NCBI GenBank assembly: GCA_001942185.1
Contig: MKJV01000079.1
Location: 1 to 64,000, forward strand
DNA: 64,000 nt
Direction: 5' to 3'
DNA from: Pseudonocardia sp. CNS-004
GTDB lineage: Bacteria > Actinomycetota > Actinomycetes > Mycobacteriales > Pseudonocardiaceae
In this document: positions 1 through 9,183 of the stretch, in pieces
How the letters are laid out: each line of letters opens with the position of its first letter
Position numbering within the stretch: position 1 is the first letter of the stretch
Program-made: the position numbers and the translations under genes
The notes under the pieces: model-generated
Databases searched by the model: none
Seen by the model: only the letters and a program-made list of their open reading frames with translations
What the model was told of the DNA's origin: nothing

Positions 1-91
1 TCGAAGGCATCACGCCAGTCAGGCGAAGAGCCACGCCCGCTGCTGTCATCACCAGCCCACCATCACCGAACCGGCTAAACCAGCCTCACAG

Positions 92-334
92 TCAGGCGAG
101 GCCCGGCGCGGGTAGACCGGCTGTGCCGACCAGCTCGTCGAGCGCCCCGGCGCGAGCGTCGTCGACGATCACCCGGAGCTGCGCGACGCTCATCTGGATC
201 CGCTGACCGAAGTCGTCGGTGATGACGATCCGGCGCTCCTCCGGCGCGGCCGGGTCGACGTAGAGCTCGGGGCACCCGCAGTTGCACTGCCCACAGAAGG
301 TCGCGACGTGCCGGAGCCCACTGGTCTCGCTCAT
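92..334 (-). CDS. Small Cys-cluster protein of unknown function
   Basis: Codes for 80 residues. Near the N terminus the chain has four cysteines in CGQCNCGCPEL (Cys 14, 17, 19, 21), followed by a charged segment with DDFGQRIQMS. There is no signal peptide or membrane helix. The cysteine spacing suggests metal binding or a modified peptide, but I do not recognise a named family. It is divergent from a luciferase-like monooxygenase that starts about 275 bases away, and the shared intergenic region holds a long inverted repeat, so co-regulation is possible. The start is the ATG opening MSETSGLRH. Function is unknown; that it is a real gene is supported by its conserved-looking, non-repetitive composition. 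Confidence 0.6.
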   Translation of the reverse strand: MSETSGLRHVATFCGQCNCGCPELYVDPAAPEERRIVITDDFGQRIQMSVAQLRVIVDDARAGALDELVGTAGLPAPGLA

Positions 335-414
335 CGTGACGAGGTCCTCTCGATCGGTGACGGATCAGTCGCACTCGACGGCAGGCAGCGGCGGCAACCA
401 CTCTGATCCGCCGT

Positions 415-451
415 CCGGGTGGCGACCGACGCAGAGTTGGTCGCCACCCGG
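415..451. promoter_or_regulatory. 13-bp inverted repeat between divergent genes
   Basis: Perfect arms CCGGGTGGCGACC and GGTCGCCACCCGG are separated by 11 bases. The repeat lies between two divergently transcribed genes, where an operator is more likely than a terminator, and no T-run follows on either strand. Confidence 0.45.
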
Positions 452-608
452 CCGAGGGCGGTTCCGGCGAACCATTCGCCGTCGTCGAACGGTCACGCCA
501 CCGGACACCGTGTGACGGTACGCACCTCACCGACCGTGACCGTCCGGTGAGCGCGCCCGCGCGGAACGATCGGAACCGGCGACGGCCCACGGGGCGACAG
601 TCGCCGGT

Positions 609-1474
609 ATGGACGCCCTGCACCTGCGATCCACCGATCTCCCCGAGGTCCAGCGAACCGGCCCGCTGCGCTTCCAGGGCCGGCCGGTGGGCTACTTCAC
701 CCACGTCGCGGGACGTGGTGGGCCCGCCCAGGTCTACCGGGAGACGGTCGAGCTCGCGGTCGCCGCGGAGGAGCTGGGGTTCGCCTCGTTCTGGGTGGCC
801 CAGCACCACGCGGGCGCGCTGGAGGGCCTGCTGCCCTCCCCGCTGGTCCTGCTCGCCGCCGTCGCCGAGCGGACCGCGACGATCCGGCTGGGCACCGCGG
901 TCGTCGCCGCATCGATGGAGGACCCGCGCCGGCTGGCGGAGGACGCCGCTGTGCTCGACCAGCTCTCGGGCGGGCGGCTCGAGCTCGGGGTCGGAGCGGG
1001 CGCCGACCCCGCGGCCTCCGCCGCCTTCGGGCGCGATCACGACCGGCGGAACGACGACTGCCGAGACGTCGTCGAGGAGCTGTGCCGGACCTGGCCGGGT
1101 CGTGGCTGGTGCCGGCGGCGCCCGGCCTGCGCGAACGGCTCTGGTGGGCGACGGGCTCGACCGAGGGGATCGCGGTCGCGGCCGAGCGGGGGATCGGAGT
1201 GCTGTCCGGGCGGCCCGCCCACCTACCGGGCGTGGTCGACGGCCTGACCCGCTACCGGGTGGCGGCGCAGCGGCCCCGGGTCACGCTGTGCCGGCTCGTC
1301 CCGGAGGGCGAGGGCGGGGAGCTCGTTCGACGGTGGCGGGAGGACCGCGCGCTGCCCGCGTCGACCGAGCTCGTCATCCAGACCAGCCCGGCCGCGGCCC
1401 CGTTCGGCGCGCACGTCCGCACGCTCCGCGCGGCCGCGGACGCGGTGCGCTCGGCGGCCGACGGCACCGGGTGA
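609..1474 (+). CDS. Luciferase-like FMN-dependent monooxygenase (frame break near 1105)
   Basis: Flavin-dependent oxidoreductase of the bacterial luciferase TIM-barrel superfamily. The first part carries the family pattern GYFTHV, then FASFWVAQHHAG, then the RLGTAVV and EDAAVLDQLSGGRLELGVGAG segments. After a break near 1105 the chain continues in another frame with LVPAAPGLRERLWWATGS, the usual continuation; adding one G to the GGG run near 1105 restores the frame (TWPGSWLVP). The total of about 288 residues is short for the family (about 330). It resembles the KPN_01858-type putative LLM enzymes from memory. Substrate unknown. Divergent from a small Cys-cluster protein. Confidence 0.7.
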
Positions 1475-1490
1475 ACCCCGGACCGTCTGA

Positions 1491-1655
1491 CACACCTGTG
1501 TCTCGCTGCTACTCGCGCTCGGCACCCACCCGCGCATCGTCATGGAGATCGTCGGCCACAGCGCCATTGAGATGACCATGAACGTCTACGGACACGTCAA
1601 CCTCGACACCCAGCGCGCAGCGCTCAACCACCTCGACGATGAGCTGTCGGGCTAG
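1491..1655 (+). pseudogene. C-terminal remnant of a phage/ICE tyrosine integrase
   Basis: Reading in frame from 1491 to the TAG at 1653-1655 gives about 54 residues: LLLALGTHPRIVMEIVGHS, then an EMTMNVYGHV segment. This is the tail of a tyrosine recombinase, with the GH box and the catalytic Tyr in MNVYGH, beginning just after where the HxxR box would be. No upstream catalytic domain is present, since the preceding bases belong to the monooxygenase gene. It ends 77 bases from the tRNA-Ala 3' end, the classic position of an integrase at a tRNA attachment site, so it marks a lost or rearranged integrated element. Confidence 0.8.
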
Positions 1656-1730
1656 AGCTGTTGCTATCAGATGCTGCTGTCACCATGGACAGAACCAGGC
1701 CGCCCGATCTGGGATCGGCTAGTGAGAGTG

Positions 1731-1805
<75 letters not shown>

Positions 1806-1887
1806 TTGCCTCGACAAAGTTACACGACGCCCGATGCAGTCCGTGAAGCGGGTCGCCGCCACCACATTGTTGACCTAGGTTCGACCG

Positions 1888-3885
1888 GTGCAGCCTGCTG
1901 ACATCGGCCGTGTCATCACCGTCGCCGACCCGAGCGTCTCGCCGGACGGGAGGCGGGTCGCGTTCGTCGTGACGCGCGTGGACCTGGACGCCAACCGCTA
2001 CCGGAGCTCGGTGTGGCTCGCGGAGGCGGACGGATCGGCGGCGCCGTTCCCGTTGACGGCGGGTGACCGGGACGGTCAGCCGGCCTGGTCACCGGACGGG
2101 CACAGGCTCGCCTTCACCCGGGGCGGCGAGGACGGCGGGGGCTCGCTGCACGTGTTGCCGGTGGACGGCCCCGGCGAGACGGTCACGGTGTGCGTGCGGC
2201 CGGAGGCGATCGGGCGGCCGGCGTGGTCGCCGGACGGTTCGCGGCTCGCGTTCGCCTCTCGGGAGCGGGCGCGCCGCTACACCGAGGGGGACGAGGACTC
2301 GGCGCGGCCGCCGCGGCGGATCGATCGGCTCTACTCCCGGCTCGACGACGTGGGCTGGATCGTCGACCGGCCGCGGAGCGTGTTCGTGGTGGCGGCCGAC
2401 GGTTCGGGGGCGCCGCGGCTCGTCGCGGGCGGACCGTACGAGCACGGGGATCCGGCGTGGTCGCCGGACGGGCGGACGCTCGCCGTGACCGCCGCCCGGA
2501 GCAAGGACTGGGACCTGGAGCTGATCGACGACATCCACCTCGTCGACGTCGACGGCGGCCTGCGTCCGCTCACCCACCGCGGGTTGTCGCACCGCATGCC
2601 CTCGTTCAGCCCGGACGGCGCGATGGTCGCCGCGCTCGCCGAGGACAACCGGACCATCCACTCCCACGCACAGGTCGTGGTGCTCGACGTCCACACGGGT
2701 GAGGAGCGCGTCCTCACCGCAGCGCTGGACCGCCACTGCGCCCCGCATCCCGGGGCCCGCGCCCCGCTGTGGCACGGCGAGCACCTGCTGTTCTCCCTGG
2801 AGGACCGCGGTGACGTGGAGGTGTGGCGGGTCCGTGCCGACGGGGCGGGCGCCCGAACCGGTGCTCGACGGCACACGCGTCGTCACTGGGTTCGACGCCG
2901 CGGGGGGCACGCTCGCGTTCGTCGCGACGGCCCCGGCCGAGCACCCCGAGCTCCACGTCCGTGACGACCGGGGCGCCGAACGGCGGCTCACCTCGCTGGG
3001 GACGGCGTTCCACGACGCCGTGCCGTCCGCCCGGCCCGAGCACTTCACGGTGCCGTCGCCCGCGGGCGACGGGGAGATCGACGCCTGGTTGGTGCACCCG
3101 GCGGACGCGTCGGACGGTGAGCAGGTGCCGGTCCTGCTCTCGATCCACGGCGGCCCGATGTCGCAGTACGGCAACTCGTGGTTCGACGAGTTCCAGCTCT
3201 GGGCGGGCGCCGGGTACGCCGTCGTCTACTGCAACCCGCACGGCTCGACGGGCCGCACCGAGGCGTGGGCGCGCGCGATCCGGCCGCCGGAGGCGCCTGA
3301 GGCGCCGGGAACCGGATGGGGCGGCAGCGACACCGAGGACGTGCTGGCCGTCCTCGACGCCGCTCTGGACCGCGACCCGTCCCTGGACCGCGAGCGCGTC
3401 GGTGTACTGGGCGGTTCGTACGGCGGGTACCTCACGAGCTGGCTGGTCGGGCACACGGACCGGTTCGCGGCGGCGTGCAGCGAGCGGGCGTGCAACAACC
3501 TCGAGTCGGAGGAGTGGAGCTCGGACTCCGCGGGCTACTTCCACTACAAGTTCGGCGTCACGCACCTCGACCGGCCGGACGTCTACCGGCGGATGTCACC
3601 GATGAGCTACGTGCGCGACATCGACACCCCGATGCTGATCCTGCACGCCGAGGACGACCTGCGCTGCCACGTCGAGCAGGCCGACCAGCTGTTCGTCGCG
3701 CTGCGGATGCTCGGCAAGCCGGTGGAGTACTGGCGGTTCCCGGCCGAGGGACACGAGATGTCCCGCAGCGGGTCGCCGCGACACCGGGGTGGCAGCGCGC
3801 CGAGATCATCCTCGACTGGTTCGGCCGGCACCTCGGCGGACGCAGGCCCGTCATCACCTGGGACCACCCGTCGCGGCGGGAGTGA
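1888..3885 (+). CDS. S9-family prolyl oligopeptidase-like serine peptidase (two frame breaks)
   Basis: Dipeptidyl/acylaminoacyl peptidase-type enzyme. The N-terminal half has repeated SPDG beta-propeller motifs (VSPDGRRVAF, WSPDGHRLAF, WSPDGSRLAF). The C-terminal alpha/beta-hydrolase half has the nucleophile elbow GGSYGG, the acid in ILHAEDDLRC and the His in PAEGHE. Two breaks interrupt it, near 2851 and near 3786; one extra base in the G/C run at each restores a single chain of about 665 residues, the normal family length. The GTG at 1888 starts MQPADIGRVITV, which matches the usual start of the propeller. It is probably cytoplasmic and degrades peptides. Convergent with the DsbA-like gene three bases downstream. 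Confidence 0.85.
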
Positions 3886-3887
3886 CC

Positions 3888-4628
3888 TCAGCCGAGCGCG
3901 TTCTGCAGCCAGCTCGTGTCGTTGAGGTCGACCTTCTTGCCGTCGATCGCGACGGTCGGGGTGCCGAACTGGCCCTTGTCGTTCTGCAGGGCGGTGTCGG
4001 CGCGCGCTGTGTCGGTCTCCTTCGTGATCGCGTCGGCGTGGGTGTTGCCCTCCACGCACGCGGCGAAGTCGCCCTGCGCGCCCAGCTCGGCGCCGAGCGC
4101 GATGAGCTCCTCGTTGCTCAGACCGGCGCCGCCCTCGGCGGGCTGGTCGTCGAAGAGCTTCTTGTGGAACCGCGGGAAGATCCCGGCCGGCACGGCGCAG
4201 AGTGCCGCGTTCCCCGCCCGCGTGGAGTAGCCCTCGGGTGTGCTGCGCGCGTCGAGGATCGCGATCGTGTGGAAGCGGACGCTGATGCGGCCCTCGTTGA
4301 CCGCGGTGGTGATCTCGTTGCCGTAGCTCGTCTCGAACCGCTCGCAGGCCGGGCAGATGTAGTCCTCGTAGACGTCGACCACCACGGGCCCGGTGCCCGC
4401 GGTGACGACCGCTCCTTCGGCGGTGGCGGTGTAGGTGGGCTCGACGTCTCCGCCCAGGAGACGGGCAGCCAGGAACCCGCCCCCGACGAACACCGCGACG
4501 GCGATCACCGCCGCCACGATCACTGGCGCCCGGTTGCGCTTCTGCGGCACGCGGATGCCCGCGGCGGCGAGGCGCTGATCCGCCGCCTCCTGCTTGCGCC
4601 GCTTCTCGGCACGCGAAGCTCCGCCCAT
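3888..4628 (-). CDS. Membrane-anchored DsbA-like thiol:disulfide oxidoreductase
   Basis: 246 residues: a short basic cytoplasmic segment, one membrane helix at about residues 33-57, then a thioredoxin-fold domain of the Thioredoxin_4/DsbA type. The active site is CPAC in VYEDYICPACERFE, and the cis-Pro loop appears as FGTPTVAIDG. It should act outside the membrane, oxidising or reshuffling cysteines of exported proteins. It follows a MauE/DoxX-like membrane gene by one base on the same strand, so the two are probably co-translated and functionally paired. It is similar in architecture to mycobacterial membrane DsbA-like proteins. Confidence 0.88.
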   Translation of the reverse strand: MGGASRAEKRRKQEAADQRLAAAGIRVPQKRNRAPVIVAAVIAVAVFVGGGFLAARLLGGDVEPTYTATAEGAVVTAGTGPVVVDVYEDYICPACERFETSYGNEITTAVNEGRISVRFHTIAILDARSTPEGYSTRAGNAALCAVPAGIFPRFHKKLFDDQPAEGGAGLSNEELIALGAELGAQGDFAACVEGNTHADAITKETDTARADTALQNDKGQFGTPTVAIDGKKVDLNDTSWLQNALG

Positions 4629-4629
4629 A

Positions 4630-5106
4630 TCAGCCCATCCTCCTGGTTCCGATCCGGTCGTCGAGGGCCAGCACGGTGCGCGGGCGGACGACGAGCCAGC
4701 CTGCCATCAGCAGGAATCCCGCGTCGCGCACCAGTTCCTGCACGTATGTCGTCTCGCCCGGCTCCACGGCGCCGCCGCCACCGAAGCAGCCGCAGTCGAT
4801 CGACAGGCCGCGGGCCCACGCCTGCGCCACGCCCGCGATGAACACGAGCAGCAGCGCGGCCGACAGGGCGGCCACCAGGCGGGTGCCGACCCCGGCCAGC
4901 AGCAGGACGCCCAGCGCCAGCTCGAACCACGGCAGCAGCGCCGCCACGATCTCCACGCCGATGTCGGGCAGCACGTCGTAGGCGCGCACCGCGATGTACG
5001 TCTGGTCCGGGTCCATCGCCTTCAGCAGGCCGGACACCAGCCACACCGCGGCGAGACCGAGCCGGGCGAGCGTCCCGATGACGTCGGGGACGGGGGCGCG
5101 GCTCAC
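4630..5106 (-). CDS. MauE/DoxX-family membrane protein
   Basis: 158 residues with four predicted membrane helices (about 10-30, 50-70, 77-98 and 122-140). A conserved-looking DCGCFGGGG lies on the loop after helix 3, as in MauE-type proteins that pass electrons to periplasmic thiol oxidoreductases. The gene starts at a GTG and ends one base before the DsbA-like gene, forming a two-gene unit. I infer that its Cys pair reoxidises or reduces the CPAC site of its partner; the direction of electron flow cannot be read from sequence. Confidence 0.82.
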   Translation of the reverse strand: MSRAPVPDVIGTLARLGLAAVWLVSGLLKAMDPDQTYIAVRAYDVLPDIGVEIVAALLPWFELALGVLLLAGVGTRLVAALSAALLLVFIAGVAQAWARGLSIDCGCFGGGGAVEPGETTYVQELVRDAGFLLMAGWLVVRPRTVLALDDRIGTRRMG

Positions 5107-5191
5107 GCGTCCAGACTATCGACGACGCCGAACGCACAGGGTGTCGGCCCACACACGGAGAGTTCGGATCCGCGGCTTCTAAGCTTGTCTG

Positions 5192-5913
5192 ATGAGTGTC
5201 CCCGATCCGGCGGATCCCGCCGGGCACGACCACCACCACGCCGACGTCTCCGGTGGCTGGCTTCGGGCCGCCGTGTTCGGCGCGATGGACGGACTGGTCA
5301 CGAACATCGCGCTGGTCGCTGGTGTCGGGGGCGGTGGGGCCGACCGGCACACGATCCTGCTGACCGGCACGGCAGGGCTCGTCGCGGGCGCGTTCTCGAT
5401 GGCGCTCGGCGAGTTCGCGTCGGTCGACACGCAGAACGACGCGGTAGCCAACGAGGTGGAGGTGGAGCGGCAGGAGATCCGGATCCACCCGGGTGCCGAG
5501 CAGGCCGAGCTGGCCCAGATGTACGAGGAGATGGGGCTCACGCGCCCCACGGCGGAGGCGATGGCCCGGGAGGTGCACGCCAACCCGGAGCTGGCGCTCA
5601 AGGTGCACGTCGCGCAGGAGCTCGGCGTCGACGTCGACGACCAGCCCTCGCCGTGGGTCGCTGCCATCTCGTCGTTCCTGTGCTTCGCCGTCGGCGGCGT
5701 GATCCCGCTGATCTCGTTCCTGCTCGGCTCGTCGTCGCTGCCGCTCGCCCTGCTCGTAGGCGCCTCGGACTGTTCACGGTCGGTGCGCTCACCTCCCGGT
5801 TCACCACGCGCGGCTGGCTGTTCAGCGGGCTGCGGCAGCTCGGGTTCGGGGCGCTCGCCGCCGGCGCGACCTACGTCGTCGGCATGCTGATCGGGGTGGG
5901 GATCACGGGGTAG
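5192..5913 (+). CDS. VIT1/CCC1-family metal (Fe/Mn) transporter (frame break near 5763)
   Basis: Member of the vacuolar iron transporter-like family. His-rich start (HDHHHADVSG), then the diagnostic VFGAMDGLVTNIALVAGV and SMALGEFASVDTQ motifs of membrane helices 1 and 2, a cytosolic Glu-rich metal-binding stretch (EVEVERQEIRIHP, EEMGLTRPTAEAMA), then helices 3-5. The frame breaks near 5763; one added C rejoins ...LLVGA to LGLFTVGALTSRF and to a normal C terminus ending at 5913. Full length is about 240 residues, as expected. It should export or sequester Fe2+ or Mn2+. The last 11 bases overlap the convergent MFS gene. Confidence 0.87.
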
Positions 5914-7082
5914 CGCGGCGCGCGGTCGGCAGGGTCTCGGGCGCCCGCAGCCAGAAGCCGAGAGCGACGAGCGTGACGACCCCGGAGAGCGCGAACGCGG
6001 CACCGTACCCGGCGAACTCGGCGAGCGCCCCGGCCATCACCGGGCCGACGATCGCGCCGAGGTCGGCCACCATCTGGAAGCCGGCGAGCACCGTGCCACC
6101 GCGGGCCCTGGAGCCGATCACGTCCGCCACGGCCGCGTGATCGGCGGGTTCACGAGCCCGCTGCCCATGCCGGCCAGCAGGCTCGCGGTCAGGAACAGGA
6201 CGGGGTCGGTGAGGAAGCCGAGCACGGCGGTGCCGAGCGCGGTGAGGGCGAGGCCTGCGAGTGCGGGTGGGCGGCGACCGCGCCGGTCGGCCCACCGACC
6301 GGCGACCACGAGCGTCGCCGCGTTGCCGAGGGCGAACACGGCCAGGGCGATACCCGCCCACGACTCCGGCCGCCCCATCGCCTCGACCACGAACAGCGGC
6401 ACCAGCGCGACCCGCACCCCGAACACGACCCAGCCGTTGGCGAAGCTCGCGACGAGCGCGGCGCGGTAGGCCGGGTGCGCCCACGCGGCGCGGAACCGCG
6501 CGGGTGGTTCGACGATCGCGTCCTGCCCGGCGTCCGATCCGTGCCGCCCGCGCAGCAGGAGCAGCGCGACGCACACGACGACCACCAGCACCGCCGCGTA
6601 CACGAGGAACGGCGTGCGGAGGCTCACGGCCACGAGCCCGCCACCGACGAGTGGCCCGATCACGTTGCCGAGCAGGAACCCGGTGGCCCACATCCCGGAG
6701 GCCCGTCCCCGCATGTGCACGGGCGCGAGCCGGATGAGCAGCGACAGCGCCGACACCGTGAACATCGTGGAGCCGATCCCGCCCAGCCCGCGCAGGACCA
6801 GCAGCTGCCAGTAGTTCGCCGCGAACGCGCACGCCCCCGTGCTGAGGGCGACGATCGCGAGCCCGATCGTGACGTCGGCACCTCGCCGAGGCGGATCACG
6901 ATGCGCCCGCTCATGGGCGCGAACAGCAACCGGACCAGCGCGAACACGCTGATGACCAGCGATGCCGCCGTGATGCCGACCTCGAACGACCTGACGAACA
7001 CGGGCAACGCGGGCGCGACGATCCCGTACCCGATGGCGATCAGGAACGAGGTGCCGACGAGTACCCAGATCTCGCGGGGCAT
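5903..7082 (-). CDS. MFS transporter (two frame breaks)
   Basis: Major facilitator with about 12 membrane helices. The N terminus MPREIWVLVGTSFLIAIGYG leads to the motif-A-like PMSGRIVIRLGE loop between helices 2 and 3, and ADRRGRRPPALAG repeats that motif in the second half. Breaks lie near 6878 and 6135; one extra base at each gives GEVPDVTIG and PITAAVADVIG, so the chain continues at normal length (about 393 residues). The substrate is unknown; the family suggests small-molecule efflux. The ATG at about 7082 was preferred to an upstream GTG because family members start directly before the first helix. It is divergent from the flavoprotein gene. Confidence 0.82.
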
Positions 7083-7245
7083 CCGTTCCCCCGCCTGCCG
7101 GTCGAGCCCCGACCGTCCGACCCCGACCACGTCCTCGAACCCTACGCGTGAACGAGCGCCGGGATCGGCTGATGGCACACATCACACAGGGCGGCGTCAC
7201 AAGGACCGCGATGCGGGCGTCTGGTGTGCGACGGAAGGAGACACC

Positions 7246-8388
7246 ATGACCTCGACCTCTCCGCGCATCGTGGTCCTCGGCGCCGGCTACACCGGCGTCA
7301 CCACCGCGAAGCTGCTCGCCAGGCGCACCGGTACCACCGTGACGCTCGTCAACGAGCGGGACCGGTTCGTCGAGCGGATGCGCAACCACCAGCTGGCTGC
7401 GGGCCGGCGGCTGCGCCACACACCGCTGCAGGACCTGCTCACCGGCTCCGGGGTCCGGCTGCTCGTCGGCCGGGTCACCGGCATCGACCCCGACCAGCGA
7501 CGGGTGGAGGTGGCCGGCCATCCCGAACCGCTCGGCTACGACCTGCTGGTGTACGCGCTGGGCAGCGGCGCCGACCTGGACGCCGTTCCCGGTGCGGCCG
7601 AGCACGCCACCCCCATCGCCGACGCCGAGCGGGCTGTGGAGCTGACCGGGCGGATGCGCACCGCATCGACGGTCGCCGTCGTCGGGGGCGGGCTCACCGG
7701 GATCGAGGCCGCCACCGAGCTCGCCGAGTCGTACCCGGACCGGACCGTCCAGCTGATCACCGGCGACGTGCTGGGCCCGGCGCTGACCGACCGCGGCCAG
7801 GCCCATCTGTACCGCACGTTCGACCGCCTCGGCATCGGTCTGAAGGAGCGCGCCGGCGTGGCGAAGGTCGGTGCGGACGGTGTGCTGCTCGACTCCGGGG
7901 AGCACGTCGCCGCCGACGTCGTCGTCTGGACCGCGGGATTCAAGGTGCCGGAGCTGGCGCGCGCGTCCGGGCTGGCCGTCGGTGACAACGGCCGCATGCT
8001 GGTGGACTCCACGATGCGGTCGGTGTCGCACCCGGACGTCTACGGCATCGGTGATGCCGCGGCGGCCCACAACCCGGACGGGCGGGTGCTCCGGATGGGC
8101 TGCGGGCCCGGCGGGCTGGCCGCCGCGTGCGCCGTCCGCGCCATCGGCGACCGCATGGCCGGCCGCACCCCGCGCCGGCTGCTGATGGGGTTCGAGGGGT
8201 ACTGCATCAGCCTCGGCCGCAAGGACGGCCTCGTGGAGTACACCCGGCCCGACGGCAGCCTCCTGGCCCCGGTGCTCACGGGGCGTGCGGCCGCGGTGTT
8301 CAAGGAGGGCGTCGTCCGGGGAGCGGGTGGGTTCGGCCTGCGCCACCCCGCACTCGCGCTCGTCAGCGGCAGCCGAGCGCTGGCCTGA
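7246..8388 (+). CDS. NDH2-like FAD/NAD(P)-dependent oxidoreductase
   Basis: 380 residues of the pyridine nucleotide-disulfide reductase superfamily, type II NADH dehydrogenase-like branch. FAD-binding dinucleotide fold VVLGAGYTGV at the N terminus, a second NAD(P)-binding fold VVGGGLTGIEAA at about residues 144-155, and the FAD-closing motif VYGIGDAAA near 265. There is no redox-active CxxC, and no clear membrane helix. It should oxidise NAD(P)H and pass electrons to a quinone or other acceptor. The ATG is preceded by GGAAGGAG at good spacing. It is divergent from the MFS gene, and a strong hairpin follows it. Confidence 0.88.
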   Translation: MTSTSPRIVVLGAGYTGVTTAKLLARRTGTTVTLVNERDRFVERMRNHQLAAGRRLRHTPLQDLLTGSGVRLLVGRVTGIDPDQRRVEVAGHPEPLGYDLLVYALGSGADLDAVPGAAEHATPIADAERAVELTGRMRTASTVAVVGGGLTGIEAATELAESYPDRTVQLITGDVLGPALTDRGQAHLYRTFDRLGIGLKERAGVAKVGADGVLLDSGEHVAADVVVWTAGFKVPELARASGLAVGDNGRMLVDSTMRSVSHPDVYGIGDAAAAHNPDGRVLRMGCGPGGLAAACAVRAIGDRMAGRTPRRLLMGFEGYCISLGRKDGLVEYTRPDGSLLAPVLTGRAAAVFKEGVVRGAGGFGLRHPALALVSGSRALA

Positions 8389-8417
8389 GGAACTCGAGAG
8401 CAGGCTCCGCATGATCG

Positions 8418-8465
8418 CGGGACCGTGACACGAGCCGCGCCAGAGCGGTTCACGTCACGGTCCCG
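8418..8465 (+). terminator. Hairpin after the flavoprotein gene
   Basis: Arms CGGGACCGTGAC and GTCACGGTCCCG (12 bp, perfect) flank 24 bases, starting 30 bases after the stop. No T-run follows, so it would be an L-shaped or factor-assisted terminator. Confidence 0.5.
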
Positions 8466-8559
8466 CTGATCACAGCACCACACGCGTCGGCCCGCCGCAG
8501 AACCGTGCGGCCGCACGCCCATCGACCGCAACGCGGTCCCACCCCACCGCAGCGCCAGT

Positions 8560-8670
8560 CCGAAGGACCGCAGCGCCAGTCCGGGCGGGCGCCGGCCGGA
8601 ACGACTGCAGCACCGGTCCGGGCGGGCACAACGCCGGCCCGAACTGACCGCGACGCCGAGTCCGAACGGG
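8560..8670. repeat. Degenerate GC-rich tandem repeats
   Basis: Noncoding stretch with loosely repeated CCGCAGCGCCAGTCCGRR units and a repeated GGTCCGGGCGGGC-like segment. No convincing reading frame. Together with the hairpins at 8689-8737 it fills the gap between the flavoprotein gene and the tmRNA. Confidence 0.4.
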
Positions 8671-8688
8671 AGCCGAGGTGATGGGGGT

Positions 8689-8737
8689 CCGGGGGCGAGC
8701 CCCCGGCTGGGGGGTGTGGGGGGCTCGGCCCCCCACA
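8689..8737. repeat. Tandem GC hairpins of an intergenic repeat type
   Basis: Two perfect short-loop hairpins lie side by side: CCGGGGGC-GA-GCCCCCGG and TGTGGGGGGC-TCG-GCCCCCCACA. Elements of this kind recur between genes in actinomycete genomes (recollection, not searched). They may reinforce transcription termination. Confidence 0.5.
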
Positions 8738-8749
8738 GTGAACGCCGAC

Positions 8750-8785
8750 ACACGAAAAGACGAGCGCACTCCGCGAGTGCGCTCG
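8750..8785 (-). terminator. Intrinsic terminator of the tmRNA
   Basis: On the reverse strand, 10 bases past the tmRNA 3' end, an 11-bp perfect stem (CGAGCGCACTC/GAGTGCGCTCG, 3-base loop) is followed by TCTTTTCG. Confidence 0.85.
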
Positions 8786-8794
8786 CCCATCGAG

Positions 8795-9183
8795 TGGAGG
8801 TGCCGGGAATCGAACCCGGGTCCTCCGTCACTTCACAAGGGCTTCTCCGTGCGCAGTCCGCTCTGCCTCTACTCGGATCCACCGGTCATGCGGACGAGCC
8901 GGTGTGACGATCCCAGTCGCTGTTGGTTGTCCCCGTGCACCCCGCGACCGGGTGAACGGGTGAGTCCCCTAGCTGATGCCGGGCTCCGGGTCGGGAACAC
9001 ACCCGGGCCGACAGCCCCTTACTGGATCAGGCGGCGAGAGCGAAGTCGCTCTGAGCCTGAACCGAGGCAGTGCGCGTATTAGCGGCACTTGTTGTTTTGC
9101 GACGTATGGTTTTCGAGATCATCGTCGCCTTCCTCGGCACGCTTCCCCTTGGTCCGCATCCGGAGTCGAAACCGTTCACCCCC
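8795..9183 (-). ncRNA. ssrA: tmRNA (transfer-messenger RNA)
   Basis: The 5' end GGGGGTGAACGGTTTCGACT and the 3' end, with T arm GGGTTCGATTCCC and CACCTCC-A, pair as the tRNA-like acceptor (GGGGGTG/CACCTCC). CCA is not encoded. The RNA is about 389 bases long. Its resume codon and tag frame read ANTRTASVQAQSDFALAA followed by TGA, ending in the protease-recognised ALAA. It rescues stalled ribosomes with SmpB, whose gene lies 1.3 kb away in the same direction. A clean intrinsic terminator follows the 3' end. Confidence 0.95.
9027..9083 (-). other. tmRNA tag-peptide reading frame
   Basis: Resume codon GCT at 9083 followed by 17 codons and TGA gives ANTRTASVQAQSDFALAA. The ANT start and FALAA end resemble the Streptomyces tag ANTKRDSSQQAFALAA; mycobacterial tags instead begin ADS and end YALAA. 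Confidence 0.9.
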
